Below are positions 42,130 through 48,642 of a stretch of 64,000 nt of DNA, piece by piece. The stretch comes from a virus. The notes beneath the pieces are model-generated. The model had not been told where the DNA came from. It searched no databases and saw only the letters and a program-made list of their open reading frames with translations. Numbering within the stretch: position 1 is the stretch's first letter; each line of letters opens with the position of its first letter. Where the stretch lies: the IMG/VR virus record IMGVR_UViG_3300020404_000180, positions 24,339-88,338 of that record; one strand, given 5' to 3'. The translations under genes and the position numbers were made by a program.

Positions 42130-43986
42130 TTAATACTTATAGCTAGATTCTGGTATCACTCCTGTACCAGAAAGATTTGAACCACTGCTGATAGTGTCTT
42201 CTACAACACTTACAGTTGTATTATCTATACCTAGTGTCAAATAAGTTTCACGGAGAGAAATAAGGTCATTTGACTTTGGCGTTGCAGAAATTTGTAGTGT
42301 ATTATTTGCTACACTAGTAGATTGTATAATAAGGTCATTAATTACGATGTCACCCATATCGTAGTCTACAGTTCCCCATAGTCCATCAACATATTCAAAC
42401 TCACCAGTACCTTTGACATAGTAGAGTCTAAGTGTACCCGCACCATCGTCATTTAGGTAGTAAGTATTGATGTCATCACCCACGATCTTAAAACCAGACG
42501 AAGAAACTGAAGGTTCTTTCGATGATCCTGTATTAATTCTGTTTCCATAACATATGTTGTAGTTGACACGAGCGTTTAATTCGATAGGAACGTTCTTTCT
42601 CATGGTGACACGAGTAATGTTCGAGGTAATTGAGTTTTCTGCGTTGTCAATTACGCTCTGCACCTTGGAGAACTTGAACTTACCGCCAAATTTATTGAAC
42701 TCTGCACTTTGATTTAGTGCAGTTAATGCAGTAATCACAATATTCTTGATTTCTGACTGGTCACGACGTGTAATATTGGGATTATAATACACAAATGACA
42801 CCAAATCGATGAAAAGAATGCTTGGATCAATGATTGTTGGTTGAATTGCTGCCACAGAGAAGTCTCTTAACTTCTTAAGTATGGCATTTTTCTCTGAAAG
42901 AGATAATTTATCAGCATTTTTTGGTTTGATTGCCAAAAATACCTTACCATATTGCGGTGGTGACGCTTCTTCACCTCCATAACATGATATAGAACCGATG
43001 TTAGAGTAGATTTGCGGTACAATTGCTTCATAATCACGTGTACTAACCGCTCTACCGAACGCAGAATAGAATTTTGGTGCACCAAACTTGATAGATTCAG
43101 TGCTTTCCTCTGCTGCACCTCCGTCTGGGAACGCAACTACGGTAATTGTGATGCCAGAAGTGATAGCATTTAGGTTATTATCTCTAAATGTACCAATATT
43201 TTCAAAAACTTTTAGTCCGTTTGCTCCAGTTCCTGATGAAGTTGTGTATTTTACCTCTACAACATCACCATTTGCAAGGTCTTTACCAATAATTCCGTCA
43301 CCAAATAACACTTCGGGTACAGAATACTCAGATTCTTCTAAGAAATACACCTTAGAGGTTGCATCTATCTTGGTAATATCGGTTGCTTGCAAATATTTTT
43401 CTGTAATTGTACCACTTGTGACCTGTACAATCATAGATGAGGTGTCTGCCTTCTCGTTTGTAAGTATAAATCTCTGTCTTTGATTGATATTTCTTACAAA
43501 AGTATCAGTCAAGAACAAACCTTCAGACAAAACTATGTTAGAAAACGTTGCGATACCTGTTAAACTGTCTACAGAAACGGTTGTATCAGTCGGAAGAGAG
43601 AAAACAAAGTTGTTATTGTCCAATCCTGTGAAGTTTAGAACCAATCCTGCTGCCATTGTAACAGTAGTAGGGTATGGAAACGTTGTCTGAACTGCAATAT
43701 TGACTGTTGTAGTTGCACTTCTAGCACTTTTTGGAGTGTAACCAAGCATTCTTGCTAATTTTACGACGTTTTCTCGTAAAACTGCTGTCTCTAGGAACCC
43801 TTCGTTGACTGCAAGGTTCGCATTTACACTTGTATAGTAAGTATTATATGCAAGAGTGTCCAAAAGCACCGTCAAAGACGACCCTTCAAAGTCATAATCA
43901 CTAAATTGTGACTGTGATTTTAAGTATGCTTTAATTTGTGCCTTGATTTCGTTAAATTCAAGAGCATTAACTTGGTTAAATGCCAT
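42130..43986 (-). CDS. 6: Baseplate wedge protein gp6 (618 aa)
   Basis: Residues 1-110 (FNEIKAQIKAYLKSQSQFSDYDFEGSSLTVLLDTLAYNTYY, NEGFLETAVLRENVVKLARMLGYTP) are the conserved N-terminus of T4 gp6, a baseplate-J-type protein. gp6 dimers form the continuous ring that ties the wedges around the hub. Later motifs include FPDGGAAEESTESIKFGAPKFYSAFGRAVSTRDYEAI, the J-like core. The length is close to T4 gp6 (660). It overlaps the gp25 stop by one base and ends three bases before the gp7-like gene, so gp25-gp6-gp7 form one translational unit. Confidence 0.93.
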   Translation of the reverse strand: MAFNQVNALEFNEIKAQIKAYLKSQSQFSDYDFEGSSLTVLLDTLAYNTYYTSVNANLAVNEGFLETAVLRENVVKLARMLGYTPKSARSATTTVNIAVQTTFPYPTTVTMAAGLVLNFTGLDNNNFVFSLPTDTTVSVDSLTGIATFSNIVLSEGLFLTDTFVRNINQRQRFILTNEKADTSSMIVQVTSGTITEKYLQATDITKIDATSKVYFLEESEYSVPEVLFGDGIIGKDLANGDVVEVKYTTSSGTGANGLKVFENIGTFRDNNLNAITSGITITVVAFPDGGAAEESTESIKFGAPKFYSAFGRAVSTRDYEAIVPQIYSNIGSISCYGGEEASPPQYGKVFLAIKPKNADKLSLSEKNAILKKLRDFSVAAIQPTIIDPSILFIDLVSFVYYNPNITRRDQSEIKNIVITALTALNQSAEFNKFGGKFKFSKVQSVIDNAENSITSNITRVTMRKNVPIELNARVNYNICYGNRINTGSSKEPSVSSSGFKIVGDDINTYYLNDDGAGTLRLYYVKGTGEFEYVDGLWGTVDYDMGDIVINDLIIQSTSVANNTLQISATPKSNDLISLRETYLTLGIDNTTVSVVEDTISSGSNLSGTGVIPESSYKY

Positions 43987-44375
43987 TACGGTTTAAATGC
44001 AATTCTAATATCATCGAATTTAGGAGTCAATCCTAGTATAATGTATGAAACACGAACGTCTAATTGATTACGATCCTCTTCCCAATTTGCATCTACCTCA
44101 TAGACCGCAACTCTGGGTTCATGTATTTCAATAGCTTCAGTAATACGTACTTCGATTTCTGTTGCTAAACTGTCTGTGTAATTCTCAAATAACAAACCAA
44201 TGATGTTCCCACCAAAAGCAGGGTCAAATGGTTTCTCATAAAAGTTGTATAATACTATATTTTTTACTGCTGCTTTTATTGCAGCTTCATTCTTCAGAGA
44301 CAAGACATCGTTTGTCACTGCATTCTTCTCAAAAGTTAAACTAAAGTCACGGAATGACTTCGATGTCAACGCCAT
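43986..44375 (-). CDS. 25: Baseplate wedge / sheath initiator gp25 (129 aa)
   Basis: 129 residues, close to T4 gp25 (132). It has the GPW/gp25 fold signature: LLFENYTDSLATEIEVRITEAIEIHEPRVAVYEVD, with the EPR loop conserved in sheath initiators from T4 to R-pyocins and type VI secretion. It joins the wedge to the first sheath ring. A late promoter lies 27 bases upstream. The stop overlaps the gp6 start. Confidence 0.93.
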   Translation of the reverse strand: MALTSKSFRDFSLTFEKNAVTNDVLSLKNEAAIKAAVKNIVLYNFYEKPFDPAFGGNIIGLLFENYTDSLATEIEVRITEAIEIHEPRVAVYEVDANWEEDRNQLDVRVSYIILGLTPKFDDIRIAFKP

Positions 44376-44401
44376 ATACGGGTACTATACCTTCAATAAT
44401 G

Positions 44402-44409
44402 TATTTATA
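44402..44409 (-). promoter_or_regulatory. T4-type late promoter TATAAATA
   Basis: TATAAATA on the minus strand, 27 bases before the gp25 start, overlapping the stop codon of the gene before. It is probably the main late promoter for gp25-gp6-gp7. Confidence 0.75.
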
Positions 44410-44605
44410 CTCGTTTTTCGTAATATTTTCTAAGGTATGCATCTGACCTTGGGTCAGTGATTAGATACTTACAATGCTCCCAACCGTTGTCATAGAAGTC
44501 ATCTGACATATCTACGGGTATGTTATGGTTTCTTTTGCCATCTACGATTCTATTTGCCTTGCCCACGATACCTCTTCTTCGCCTTGTTACGTGACGTCGC
44601 TGCAT
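44405..44605 (-). CDS. Small protein of unknown function upstream of gp25
   Basis: The conserved-looking part is the C-terminal half (DMSDDFYDNGWEHCKYLITDPRSDAYLRKYYEKRV), acidic and aromatic. With the ATG at 44605 the first 17 residues (MQRRHVTRRRRGIVGKA) overlap the end of the 46-residue gene and are out of character. A GTG at residue 14, preceded by AGAGG four bases earlier, is an equally good start. I do not recognise the function. It lies between two virion genes in the late operon. Confidence 0.65.
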   Translation of the reverse strand: MQRRHVTRRRRGIVGKANRIVDGKRNHNIPVDMSDDFYDNGWEHCKYLITDPRSDAYLRKYYEKRV

Positions 44606-44690
44606 ATGATGTATGCTTTCCTCTACCCTGCGATGTCTTTTTGGGTTTTGCTTCTATGCCTACTTTACCCATGCTATACTGTGTTGCCAT
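44550..44690 (-). CDS. Small basic conserved protein (46 aa)
   Basis: The ATG at 44690 gives MATQYSMGKVGIEAKPKKT..., then KHTSYAATSRNKAKKRYRGQGK and a TAG at 44550. The protein is very basic with no hydrophobic core. Short proteins of this pattern (SMGKVGIEAKPKK, AATSRN..KKRYRGQGK) recur at this place in cyanomyovirus genomes next to the PAAR and gp25 genes. It overlaps the next gene by 56 bases. A nucleic-acid-binding or virion role is possible, but nothing shows it. Confidence 0.75.
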   Translation of the reverse strand: MATQYSMGKVGIEAKPKKTSQGRGKHTSYAATSRNKAKKRYRGQGK

Positions 44691-44692
44691 AA

Positions 44693-44983
44693 TTAACCTG
44701 CAAATACGTTATCTGAACCTTCAGCGACTGATGTACACCCGCTGATACCATCACCTATTCTACCACATCCTTTGCCATTGACAAATACGGTTGTACTACC
44801 CGTTGCAATTGGTGCACTGTGGCCAGGACAAAAAGGACCTGCTGGTAAAAGGTGTCCTGTATTATTATCACCTTGGCGAGATACTCCGATACCATTCACA
44901 AATACATTATCACTACCCTGTGCTCTGGTCATTCCAGAACAATGAGTGACGTCTGCATCTCCGATACGTGTTACCGCTGGCAT
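44693..44983 (-). CDS. PAAR-repeat spike-tip protein, gp5.4-like (96 aa)
   Basis: Residues 1-96 carry repeated PAAR hairpins (RIGDADVTHC, GSDNVFVNGIGVSRQGD, GSTTVFVNGKGCGRIGD, GSDNVFAG) and the His/Cys pattern (H14, H44, H55, cysteines) that binds one metal ion at the cone tip. In T4, gp5.4 caps the central spike gp5 and pierces the outer membrane. A good ribosome site (GGAGAG) precedes the ATG, and the start overlaps the stop of the gene before (TAATG). Confidence 0.93.
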   Translation of the reverse strand: MPAVTRIGDADVTHCSGMTRAQGSDNVFVNGIGVSRQGDNNTGHLLPAGPFCPGHSAPIATGSTTVFVNGKGCGRIGDGISGCTSVAEGSDNVFAG

Positions 44984-45189
44984 TACTTTCTCTCCCTAGA
45001 TACTAATTCTTGTAAGTACTGTGTATACTTACTCATCTCACTATGTTGTTCGTCCGTGTGTGGCGGTTCTGGCGACACAGGAGCAAACTTAATCAAGTGG
45101 TCAAAAGCATCGGGTAAGTCACCACACCGAGTATAGGTCAGTTTCTTACCCTTGTCCTTTATTATGAATTCTCCTTCGAGATTCTCCAT
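44983..45189 (-). CDS. Small acidic/basic protein (68 aa), unknown
   Basis: MENLEGEFIIKDKGKKLTYTRCGDLPDAFDHLIKFAPVSPEPPHTDEQHSEMSKYTQYLQELVSRERK. Soluble, with a short N-terminal beta part, a Pro-rich middle and a C-terminal helix. It lies just before the PAAR gene and has a late-promoter-like TCTAAATA 16 bases upstream. The function is not recognised; a late, virion-assembly-related role is inferred from position. Confidence 0.7.
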   Translation of the reverse strand: MENLEGEFIIKDKGKKLTYTRCGDLPDAFDHLIKFAPVSPEPPHTDEQHSEMSKYTQYLQELVSRERK

Positions 45190-45204
45190 GATTTACTTTT
45201 TAGT

Positions 45205-45212
45205 TATTTAGA
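45205..45212 (-). promoter_or_regulatory. Late-promoter-like TCTAAATA
   Basis: TCTAAATA on the minus strand, two bases off the T4 late consensus, 16 bases before the 68-residue gene that leads into the PAAR gene. Position fits the other late promoters. Confidence 0.4.
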
Positions 45213-45236
45213 GTACAACGCGGGGTTACGCGGTTT

Positions 45237-45488
45237 TTAGGACTCTAAGTCTCCAACCTTATATTCTATAATTTCTTGAATACATGCTTCGTGGTCACAT
45301 ACCACGTCCACAAGTCTCTCGTAGTGACCGTCAGGGGTTCGTTTCATCATTAACTTAGAATCGTTAACCTTGGTCTCTAGTTCGTTAAGTTTATCTGTGA
45401 GCATGTCTATTGCTTTCCACGCTGCAGATTGTCTCATAATTAACTCTTCATATTTCCTATCAACATGAGTGTGGTAATCACCTGACAT
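45237..45488 (-). CDS. Small coiled-coil protein (83 aa), unknown
   Basis: The central helix (KAIDMLTDKLNELETKVNDSKLMM) has heptad spacing. A C-terminal part with His/Cys (VVCDHEACIQEIIEYKVGDLES) follows. Its start overlaps the end of the preceding gene by 11 bases. No family recognised. It is the last gene before the late virion operon and is read from the sigma70-type promoter at 45726-45754. Confidence 0.7.
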   Translation of the reverse strand: MSGDYHTHVDRKYEELIMRQSAAWKAIDMLTDKLNELETKVNDSKLMMKRTPDGHYERLVDVVCDHEACIQEIIEYKVGDLES

Positions 45489-45684
45489 TTAATTCCTCCT
45501 TGTTAAGGTATACTTCGTTGAGGTCGTAATTGATACGCCAATTGTCAGTGTTAACGTAGTAACCTACGATGCCTGACTCGTCTGACGTGTAACCGTAACC
45601 TCGTACCCTCTCATTTATATCACCAAGTCTAAAAGTTTTGTTGGTGTGAAGGTAAGTTCCGTATTTTTCGTCGAGACGTATCAT
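45478..45684 (-). CDS. Small protein (68 aa), unknown
   Basis: The ATG at 45684 gives MIRLDEKYGTYLHTNKTFRLGD..., with aromatic beta-strand patterns (GYTSDESGIVGYYVNTDNWRINYDLNEVYL). A TTG seven codons upstream has no better ribosome site. It is the first gene after a strong sigma70-type promoter and overlaps the next gene. Function not recognised. Confidence 0.7.
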   Translation of the reverse strand: MIRLDEKYGTYLHTNKTFRLGDINERVRGYGYTSDESGIVGYYVNTDNWRINYDLNEVYLNKEELNVR

Positions 45685-45725
45685 TTTAGGTACTAAAGAA
45701 TGCAATCTGTTTTAGTATGTATACG

Positions 45726-45754
45726 ATTCTATCAGGAAGTCAACACATTGTCAA
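45726..45754 (-). promoter_or_regulatory. Sigma70-type promoter TTGACA-17-TAGAAT
   Basis: On the minus strand TTGACA (45754-45749), a 17-base spacer, then TAGAAT (45731-45726). The -10 ends about 40 bases before the 68-residue gene. The -35 box overlaps the TGA stop of the phosphopantetheinyl transferase gene. The spacing and match indicate recognition by the host polymerase, so the two small genes that follow can be read early. Confidence 0.75.
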
Positions 45755-46203
45755 GTATAAATGTAACCAATTACATCATCTGGTAAGTTAGGTATCTCAG
45801 TCAATCTATCATAATGCTTGACAACACGTCTCCATTTATTCGGTGTAAACATGAACTCACCAACGTTATCTGCAATACGTTCTTTCTTGTACTTAGTGTA
45901 TGCTTCCTTGCAAGTCCATAACCGATAGAACCACTCCTTGTCCTTAGTAACCTCCATGTGATGAAAGTATCTCCTAGAGATTTTCTCAAAGGGACGTTCT
46001 TTCATATACTCGATGTCAATACCAACTTGTTTACTAGAGACAGCAACAACTGAGTAGGTATGTGTATCGGATTTATTCCAGTGTAACGTTACTGGTTTCT
46101 TACAGTCTAATGTGTAAGTGTCCAAGTAATCTCGAAGGGACGCTCTTACATCATCAGTAAAGTATACAGTCGTATCGACGTTTTGAAAAATGACCTGTGG
46201 CAA
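45751..46203 (-). CDS. 4'-phosphopantetheinyl transferase (Sfp-type, minimal)
   Basis: Sfp-type enzymes move the phosphopantetheine arm of coenzyme A to a serine of an acyl or peptidyl carrier protein. All core motifs are visible in the right order and spacing: VGIDIE at 60-65, with D63 and E65 as Mg ligands, and LWTCKEAYTKY at 95-105, with E100 the third ligand and K99/K104 contacting CoA. A strand SVVAVSSKQ precedes them, as in Sfp. With 150 residues it lacks most of the N-terminal half of the pseudo-dimer. The start is TTG at 46203 with no clear ribosome site; an in-frame TAA lies 11 codons upstream, so no longer form exists here. No carrier protein gene is seen in the window; the partner may be the host acyl carrier protein. 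Upstream is a 300-base structured region. Confidence 0.85.
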   Translation of the reverse strand: MPQVIFQNVDTTVYFTDDVRASLRDYLDTYTLDCKKPVTLHWNKSDTHTYSVVAVSSKQVGIDIEYMKERPFEKISRRYFHHMEVTKDKEWFYRLWTCKEAYTKYKKERIADNVGEFMFTPNKWRRVVKHYDRLTEIPNLPDDVIGYIYT

Positions 46204-46240
46204 AATTTTACGAAAAAAAATATTTTGTTTTTAGGGAACC

Positions 46241-46545
46241 TTGTATCACGTTCGCGAATGCAAGACTTTATAGCTTATCGCTATGGGACTCCTTTAAATA
46301 CGCCCCCCGCCCGCGAACTGGGTTAAGGGGACTGGCAGCAGATGTCTGACCTATCCTAACTCCTTTGCGAAGTCTAACTAAGGTCTCAGGGATGCCCGCC
46401 AGTCTTAAAGTGTGGTCTTACATCAATTGGCAATACGCGAGATGAACGCCACGGAGCATAGGATGTGGACTTATAGTAGTAGAGGTCTCCACACATAAAG
46501 GGCATGTTCCACTGGGGTCGCCCACCCTTGCCTACTACATGCCAC
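46241..46545. ncRNA. Candidate structured RNA (strand uncertain)
   Basis: No reading frame longer than 17 codons fits here, and the stretch is visibly richer in G+C than its surroundings. Compatible perfect helices form a chain of domains: 46250-46256 with 46312-46318 (enclosing 46270-46274 with 46280-46284); 46330-46336 with 46398-46404 (enclosing 46348-46352 with 46381-46385); 46412-46415 with 46449-46452 (enclosing 46421-46424 with 46441-46444); 46464-46469 with 46488-46493; 46501-46507 with 46537-46543. On the minus strand a run of eight T follows at 46220-46213, possible as a 3' end. It matches no RNA family I can recall (not tRNA, tmRNA or RNase P by core motifs). It could also be a 5' leader of the transferase gene or a DNA-level element such as an origin. 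Confidence 0.5.
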
Positions 46546-46548
46546 GCA

Positions 46549-46749
46549 CTATGCTACACCAACCATGCGTTCTATGTCCTGCATGAAGTCGTCATACTTC
46601 CACTGTGCAGACTGGTTGAGCATCTGCTGTCCATACATGGGTAGGTCACCTGTGTCGGTTGCCTCTGCTACTACCTCGTCGTAGCATGCCTGATATATAC
46701 CCTCTCTAGTTACGGGGTAGTCTGTAATGTCAATGTAAAGAAAGTCCAT
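46549..46749 (-). CDS. Small acidic protein (66 aa), unknown
   Basis: MDFLYIDITDYPVTREGIYQACYDEVVAEATDTGDLPMYGQQMLNQSAQWKYDDFMQDIERMVGVA. Acidic and helical, without membrane segments. A TATAAT box lies 25 bases before the ATG. The stop is directly followed by the structured region at 46,241-46,545. Function not recognised. Confidence 0.7.
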   Translation of the reverse strand: MDFLYIDITDYPVTREGIYQACYDEVVAEATDTGDLPMYGQQMLNQSAQWKYDDFMQDIERMVGVA

Positions 46750-46773
46750 AATAACGTTTGTCTGTATGTTCTT

Positions 46774-46779
46774 ATTATA
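46774..46779 (-). promoter_or_regulatory. TATAAT promoter with conserved start region
   Basis: TATAAT on the minus strand followed by AAGAACATAC, one of the family of TATAATAAG-type promoters in this part of the genome. No TTGACA box at the usual distance. It drives the 66-residue gene. Confidence 0.55.
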
Positions 46780-46792
46780 GAGGATAAGTCCC

Positions 46793-46972
46793 CTATATGG
46801 AAGTACCCTCTATACAAGGGGGTGTATAATAAGTACCTAGTTCAGCTGAGTCGTACTTGTAGAAAAGTTGATAATAGAGGTCGTTCATTAAACCGAATTC
46901 AAACGAAGTCGTAGCGTGGTCGTCTGTTTCCCCGTGATAGCACTTTAGGATTTCTTCGTAATTAATGGTCAT
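46793..46972 (-). CDS. Small acidic protein (59 aa), unknown
   Basis: The ATG at 46972 gives MTINYEEILKCYHGETDDHATTSFEFGLMNDLYYQLFYKYD.... This start overlaps the last codons of the gene before by 11 bases, which suggests coupling; an upstream in-frame start would bury the whole overlap. Rich in aromatic and acidic residues. No family recognised. Confidence 0.65.
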   Translation of the reverse strand: MTINYEEILKCYHGETDDHATTSFEFGLMNDLYYQLFYKYDSAELGTYYTPPCIEGTSI

Positions 46973-47189
46973 AGAATAAAGGGTGATTAGTTTCAAAGGG
47001 TTCGGGTTCGTAAGAAGTCGAGGCGTCAATGTTTTGTTTTAGGTTTGGGTCGTAAAGTCTAATTGACAGTTCGGCATCATCTGCAGTGCCTACCCAACCT
47101 TTGCGGTCTAGAGCATCGTCTATGATGTTCCAGACCTTGTGAACTTCTTCATCATTTAAGAATGAGCAGATGTTCCAGTATTTGTCCAT
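46962..47189 (-). CDS. Small protein (75 aa), unknown
   Basis: The ATG at 47189 (MDKYWNICSFLNDEEVHKVWNIIDDALDRKGW...) is preceded by GGAGG seven bases earlier and overlaps the stop of the preceding gene as TAATG, so this start is well supported. The N-terminal half is helical; the C-terminal half is acidic with prolines. Unknown function, part of a three-gene coupled set. Confidence 0.75.
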   Translation of the reverse strand: MDKYWNICSFLNDEEVHKVWNIIDDALDRKGWVGTADDAELSIRLYDPNLKQNIDASTSYEPEPFETNHPLFYDH

Positions 47190-47371
47190 TAGCGAACCTC
47201 CATCCACTTGAACTCAGACTTAGTACCGCATTTGAAGATTGTAGCGGGTTCGCCTTCGTTGCTTGCAATATACTGAGCAAGGGATTTAGCATCTGCGAAA
47301 GTTGCTGTGTAGTCTGCCCAACTTCTAAGGTCGTTGCCCCATGATGTTGGTTGTACTGCCCATGTAGTCAT
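47189..47371 (-). CDS. Small protein (60 aa), unknown
   Basis: The ATG at 47371 gives MTTWAVQPTSWGNDLRSWADYTATFADAKSLAQYIASNEGEPATIFKCGTKSEFKWMEVR. AGGA lies upstream, and the start sits about 29 bases behind a TATAAT box. A longer in-frame version would run through the promoter and is rejected. The short mixed alpha/beta pattern suggests a compact domain; not recognised. Confidence 0.75.
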   Translation of the reverse strand: MTTWAVQPTSWGNDLRSWADYTATFADAKSLAQYIASNEGEPATIFKCGTKSEFKWMEVR

Positions 47372-47399
47372 GTTGTTTTGTCCTGTGTGGTATATACTT

Positions 47400-47422
47400 A
47401 TTATAACGTCATCTATGACGTT
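47400..47422 (-). promoter_or_regulatory. TATAAT promoter overlapped by GTCAT/ATGAC palindrome
   Basis: TATAAT on the minus strand (47405-47400) is followed by AAGTATATACCACACAGGA, nearly the same leader as the plus-strand promoter at 48271. An 8+8 inverted repeat, AACGTCAT-CT-ATGACGTT (47405-47422), covers the region just upstream of the -10 box, a classical place for a repressor or activator site. Confidence 0.6.
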
Positions 47423-47466
47423 TATAAGTCTTTGTTTGTAGATTGAAATAGTTTGTAACATAACGA

Positions 47467-47634
47467 TTAATGTCTGTCTGAGATGTTCCAGTGTCCGTGC
47501 AATGTTGGTAGCGGTTCAAAGTTGCGTGCTTCCATGTCTGCTAGGACTGCTTGAACTATAGGGTCATTCGCTGCTGCCTCGTTCATTAGTACACGTCCGT
47601 TGCAGTAGGGTTTGAGTTCGTTTGTTTGTTTCAT
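47467..47634 (-). CDS. Small protein (55 aa), possibly from a leaderless mRNA
   Basis: MKQTNELKPYCNGRVLMNEAAANDPIVQAVLADMEARNFEPLPTLHGHWNISDRH, start at 47634. The -10 box TATAAT (47646-47641) ends seven bases before the A of the ATG, so the transcript should begin at or within a base of the start codon. No separate ribosome site exists. A soluble, mostly helical peptide of unknown function. It is the first gene of the leftward small-gene set at the divergent switch. Confidence 0.7.
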   Translation of the reverse strand: MKQTNELKPYCNGRVLMNEAAANDPIVQAVLADMEARNFEPLPTLHGHWNISDRH

Positions 47635-47640
47635 ACCTTT

Positions 47641-47646
47641 ATTATA
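47641..47646 (-). promoter_or_regulatory. TATAAT promoter giving a probable leaderless transcript
   Basis: TATAAT then AAAGGT then ATG on the minus strand. The same layout, TATAAT-AAAGGC-ATG, is found on the plus strand at 48679-48693. Confidence 0.6.
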
Positions 47647-47726
47647 ATACGTATCGCATGTATGTGTAGTTACCTTGTGCCAGTTTATAAACTGTCTAGC
47701 ACTGGTTAAATTGCGTCCCAGTATAT

Positions 47727-47737
47727 GTCATAATGAC
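47727..47737. promoter_or_regulatory. GTCAT-A-ATGAC palindrome, possible operator
   Basis: GTCATAATGAC, an 11-base palindrome with the same half-site as the inverted repeat at 47405-47422. It contains CATAAT, which may be the -10 box for the rightward gene starting at 47756. Confidence 0.4.
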
Positions 47738-47755
47738 TATAGAGTTAATCAGGTT

Positions 47756-48055
47756 ATGCAATCACACAGTATTACCGTTGGTCTAAACATCGGCACTGAA
47801 GGCAAAGTTACCCGCCAAATGTGGGACGACTTCGTTATTAACACGGTTGCATCTCATCTAGATTACTGCACTATAACCGACTGCGTAGGCATTTACCAAG
47901 GTACCGTAGAGCAATCAAAATGCCTCACTGTCCTTACTGACGATGCAGCGGTTATTAAGTCACTTCTTAAAGTGGGCGATATCTACAAGAAAGCATTCCG
48001 TCAGGATGCTATAATGTATAACGTTACCGCTGTCCCCTCTCTCTCTTTTCTCTAA
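47756..48055 (+). CDS. DUF3574-like protein (99 aa)
   Basis: The ATG at 47756 starts MQSHSITVGLNIGTEGKVTRQMWDDFV...; a longer in-frame form would begin in the divergent promoter region. The layout VGLNIGTEGKVT...W.DFV, TITDCVGIYQGTVEQSKCLTVL, YKKAFRQDAIMYN follows the DUF3574 pattern (a small alpha/beta fold with strand, helix, strand and a final YK..F.Q segment). The function of that family is unknown. First gene of the rightward set. Confidence 0.72.
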   Translation: MQSHSITVGLNIGTEGKVTRQMWDDFVINTVASHLDYCTITDCVGIYQGTVEQSKCLTVLTDDAAVIKSLLKVGDIYKKAFRQDAIMYNVTAVPSLSFL

Positions 48056-48058
48056 ACC

Positions 48059-48133
48059 ATGGAATACGCCCGCAGCATCTGGAAAGCAATTTATGCATTT
48101 GCTCTCACTATCCTTTATTTTTTTGACGCATGA
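48059..48133 (+). CDS. Very small hydrophobic peptide (24 aa), tentative
   Basis: MEYARSIWKAIYAFALTILYFFDA. One hydrophobic segment long enough to sit in a membrane. It begins three bases after the preceding stop and ends in an ATGA overlap with the next short frame. No ribosome site stands out. It could be a tiny membrane peptide or a chance frame. Confidence 0.35.
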   Translation: MEYARSIWKAIYAFALTILYFFDA

Positions 48134-48264
48134 AAGTTGTAATCACACCAGCACATATAACAATGCAGCTGCCCCGTGCATCGCGTCCCGTATACAACAG
48201 GGACGGATTTCCATATGGTAGACGGTTGGGAAAGTGTCACAACAAAACCCCACTACCTACAGTA
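48130..48264 (+). CDS. Very small basic peptide (44 aa), tentative
   Basis: MKVVITPAHITMQLPRASRPVYNRDGFPYGRRLGKCHTKPHYLQ. The start overlaps the preceding peptide's stop (ATGA) and the frame ends just before the TATAAT promoter of the next gene, so it fits the space exactly. Composition is basic with several prolines. No family recognised. Confidence 0.4.
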
Positions 48265-48270
48265 GCGAGG

Positions 48271-48276
48271 TTATAA
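48271..48276 (+). promoter_or_regulatory. TATAAT promoter with conserved leader
   Basis: TATAAT followed by AGGTACATACCACACAGGAG, a leader shared (few changes) with the minus-strand promoter at 47405-47400. The AGGAG in the leader is the ribosome site for the gene at 48303. Confidence 0.6.
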
Positions 48277-48302
48277 TAGGTACATACCACACAGGAGCAT
48301 TT

Positions 48303-48632
48303 ATGCGAATCGTTGAAGAAAACATGAACACAGCAATCCGTTACAGACGTAACTGGGCATCATCGAACACTATGGTGAGATGCTTCAAAGAGGTTGTAGA
48401 AGTTTACCTCCACGGAAACCACATTGCATCAGTTGACACAGCGACCAACAACCTAACCTTATTTGATGGTGGTTGGCAGAGTGTAACAACTAAGTCACGC
48501 TTGAACGCTCTACTAACAGAATTCACCCATGGCGGTTTGTCTGTTGTACAGAGGAACTTCGACTGGTTTATTAGAGACAATGACTTCACCAATAAACCAC
48601 TTGTTCCCTTCGTCTCAGGTATGCAAGTGTGA
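48303..48632 (+). CDS. Small phage protein of a widespread unknown family (109 aa)
   Basis: The ATG at 48303 (MRIVEENMNTAIRYRRNW) follows an AGGAG site and a TATAAT promoter; an upstream in-frame ATG at 48234 would lie before the promoter. The core VRCFKEVVEVYLHGNHIASVD, LFDGGWQSVTTKSRLNALL, VVQRNFDWFIRD is a strand-rich pattern (LHGN.IA, GGW.T.TTKSRLN, then W at the end of a strand) that I recall from many small phage proteins without known function. Confidence 0.78.
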   Translation: MRIVEENMNTAIRYRRNWASSNTMVRCFKEVVEVYLHGNHIASVDTATNNLTLFDGGWQSVTTKSRLNALLTEFTHGGLSVVQRNFDWFIRDNDFTNKPLVPFVSGMQV

Positions 48633-48642
48633 ACACACACTT

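Noticed and set aside
46390-46445. 17-codon rightward frame inside the structured region
   Set aside because: Too short, no ribosome site, and it runs across several perfect helices.
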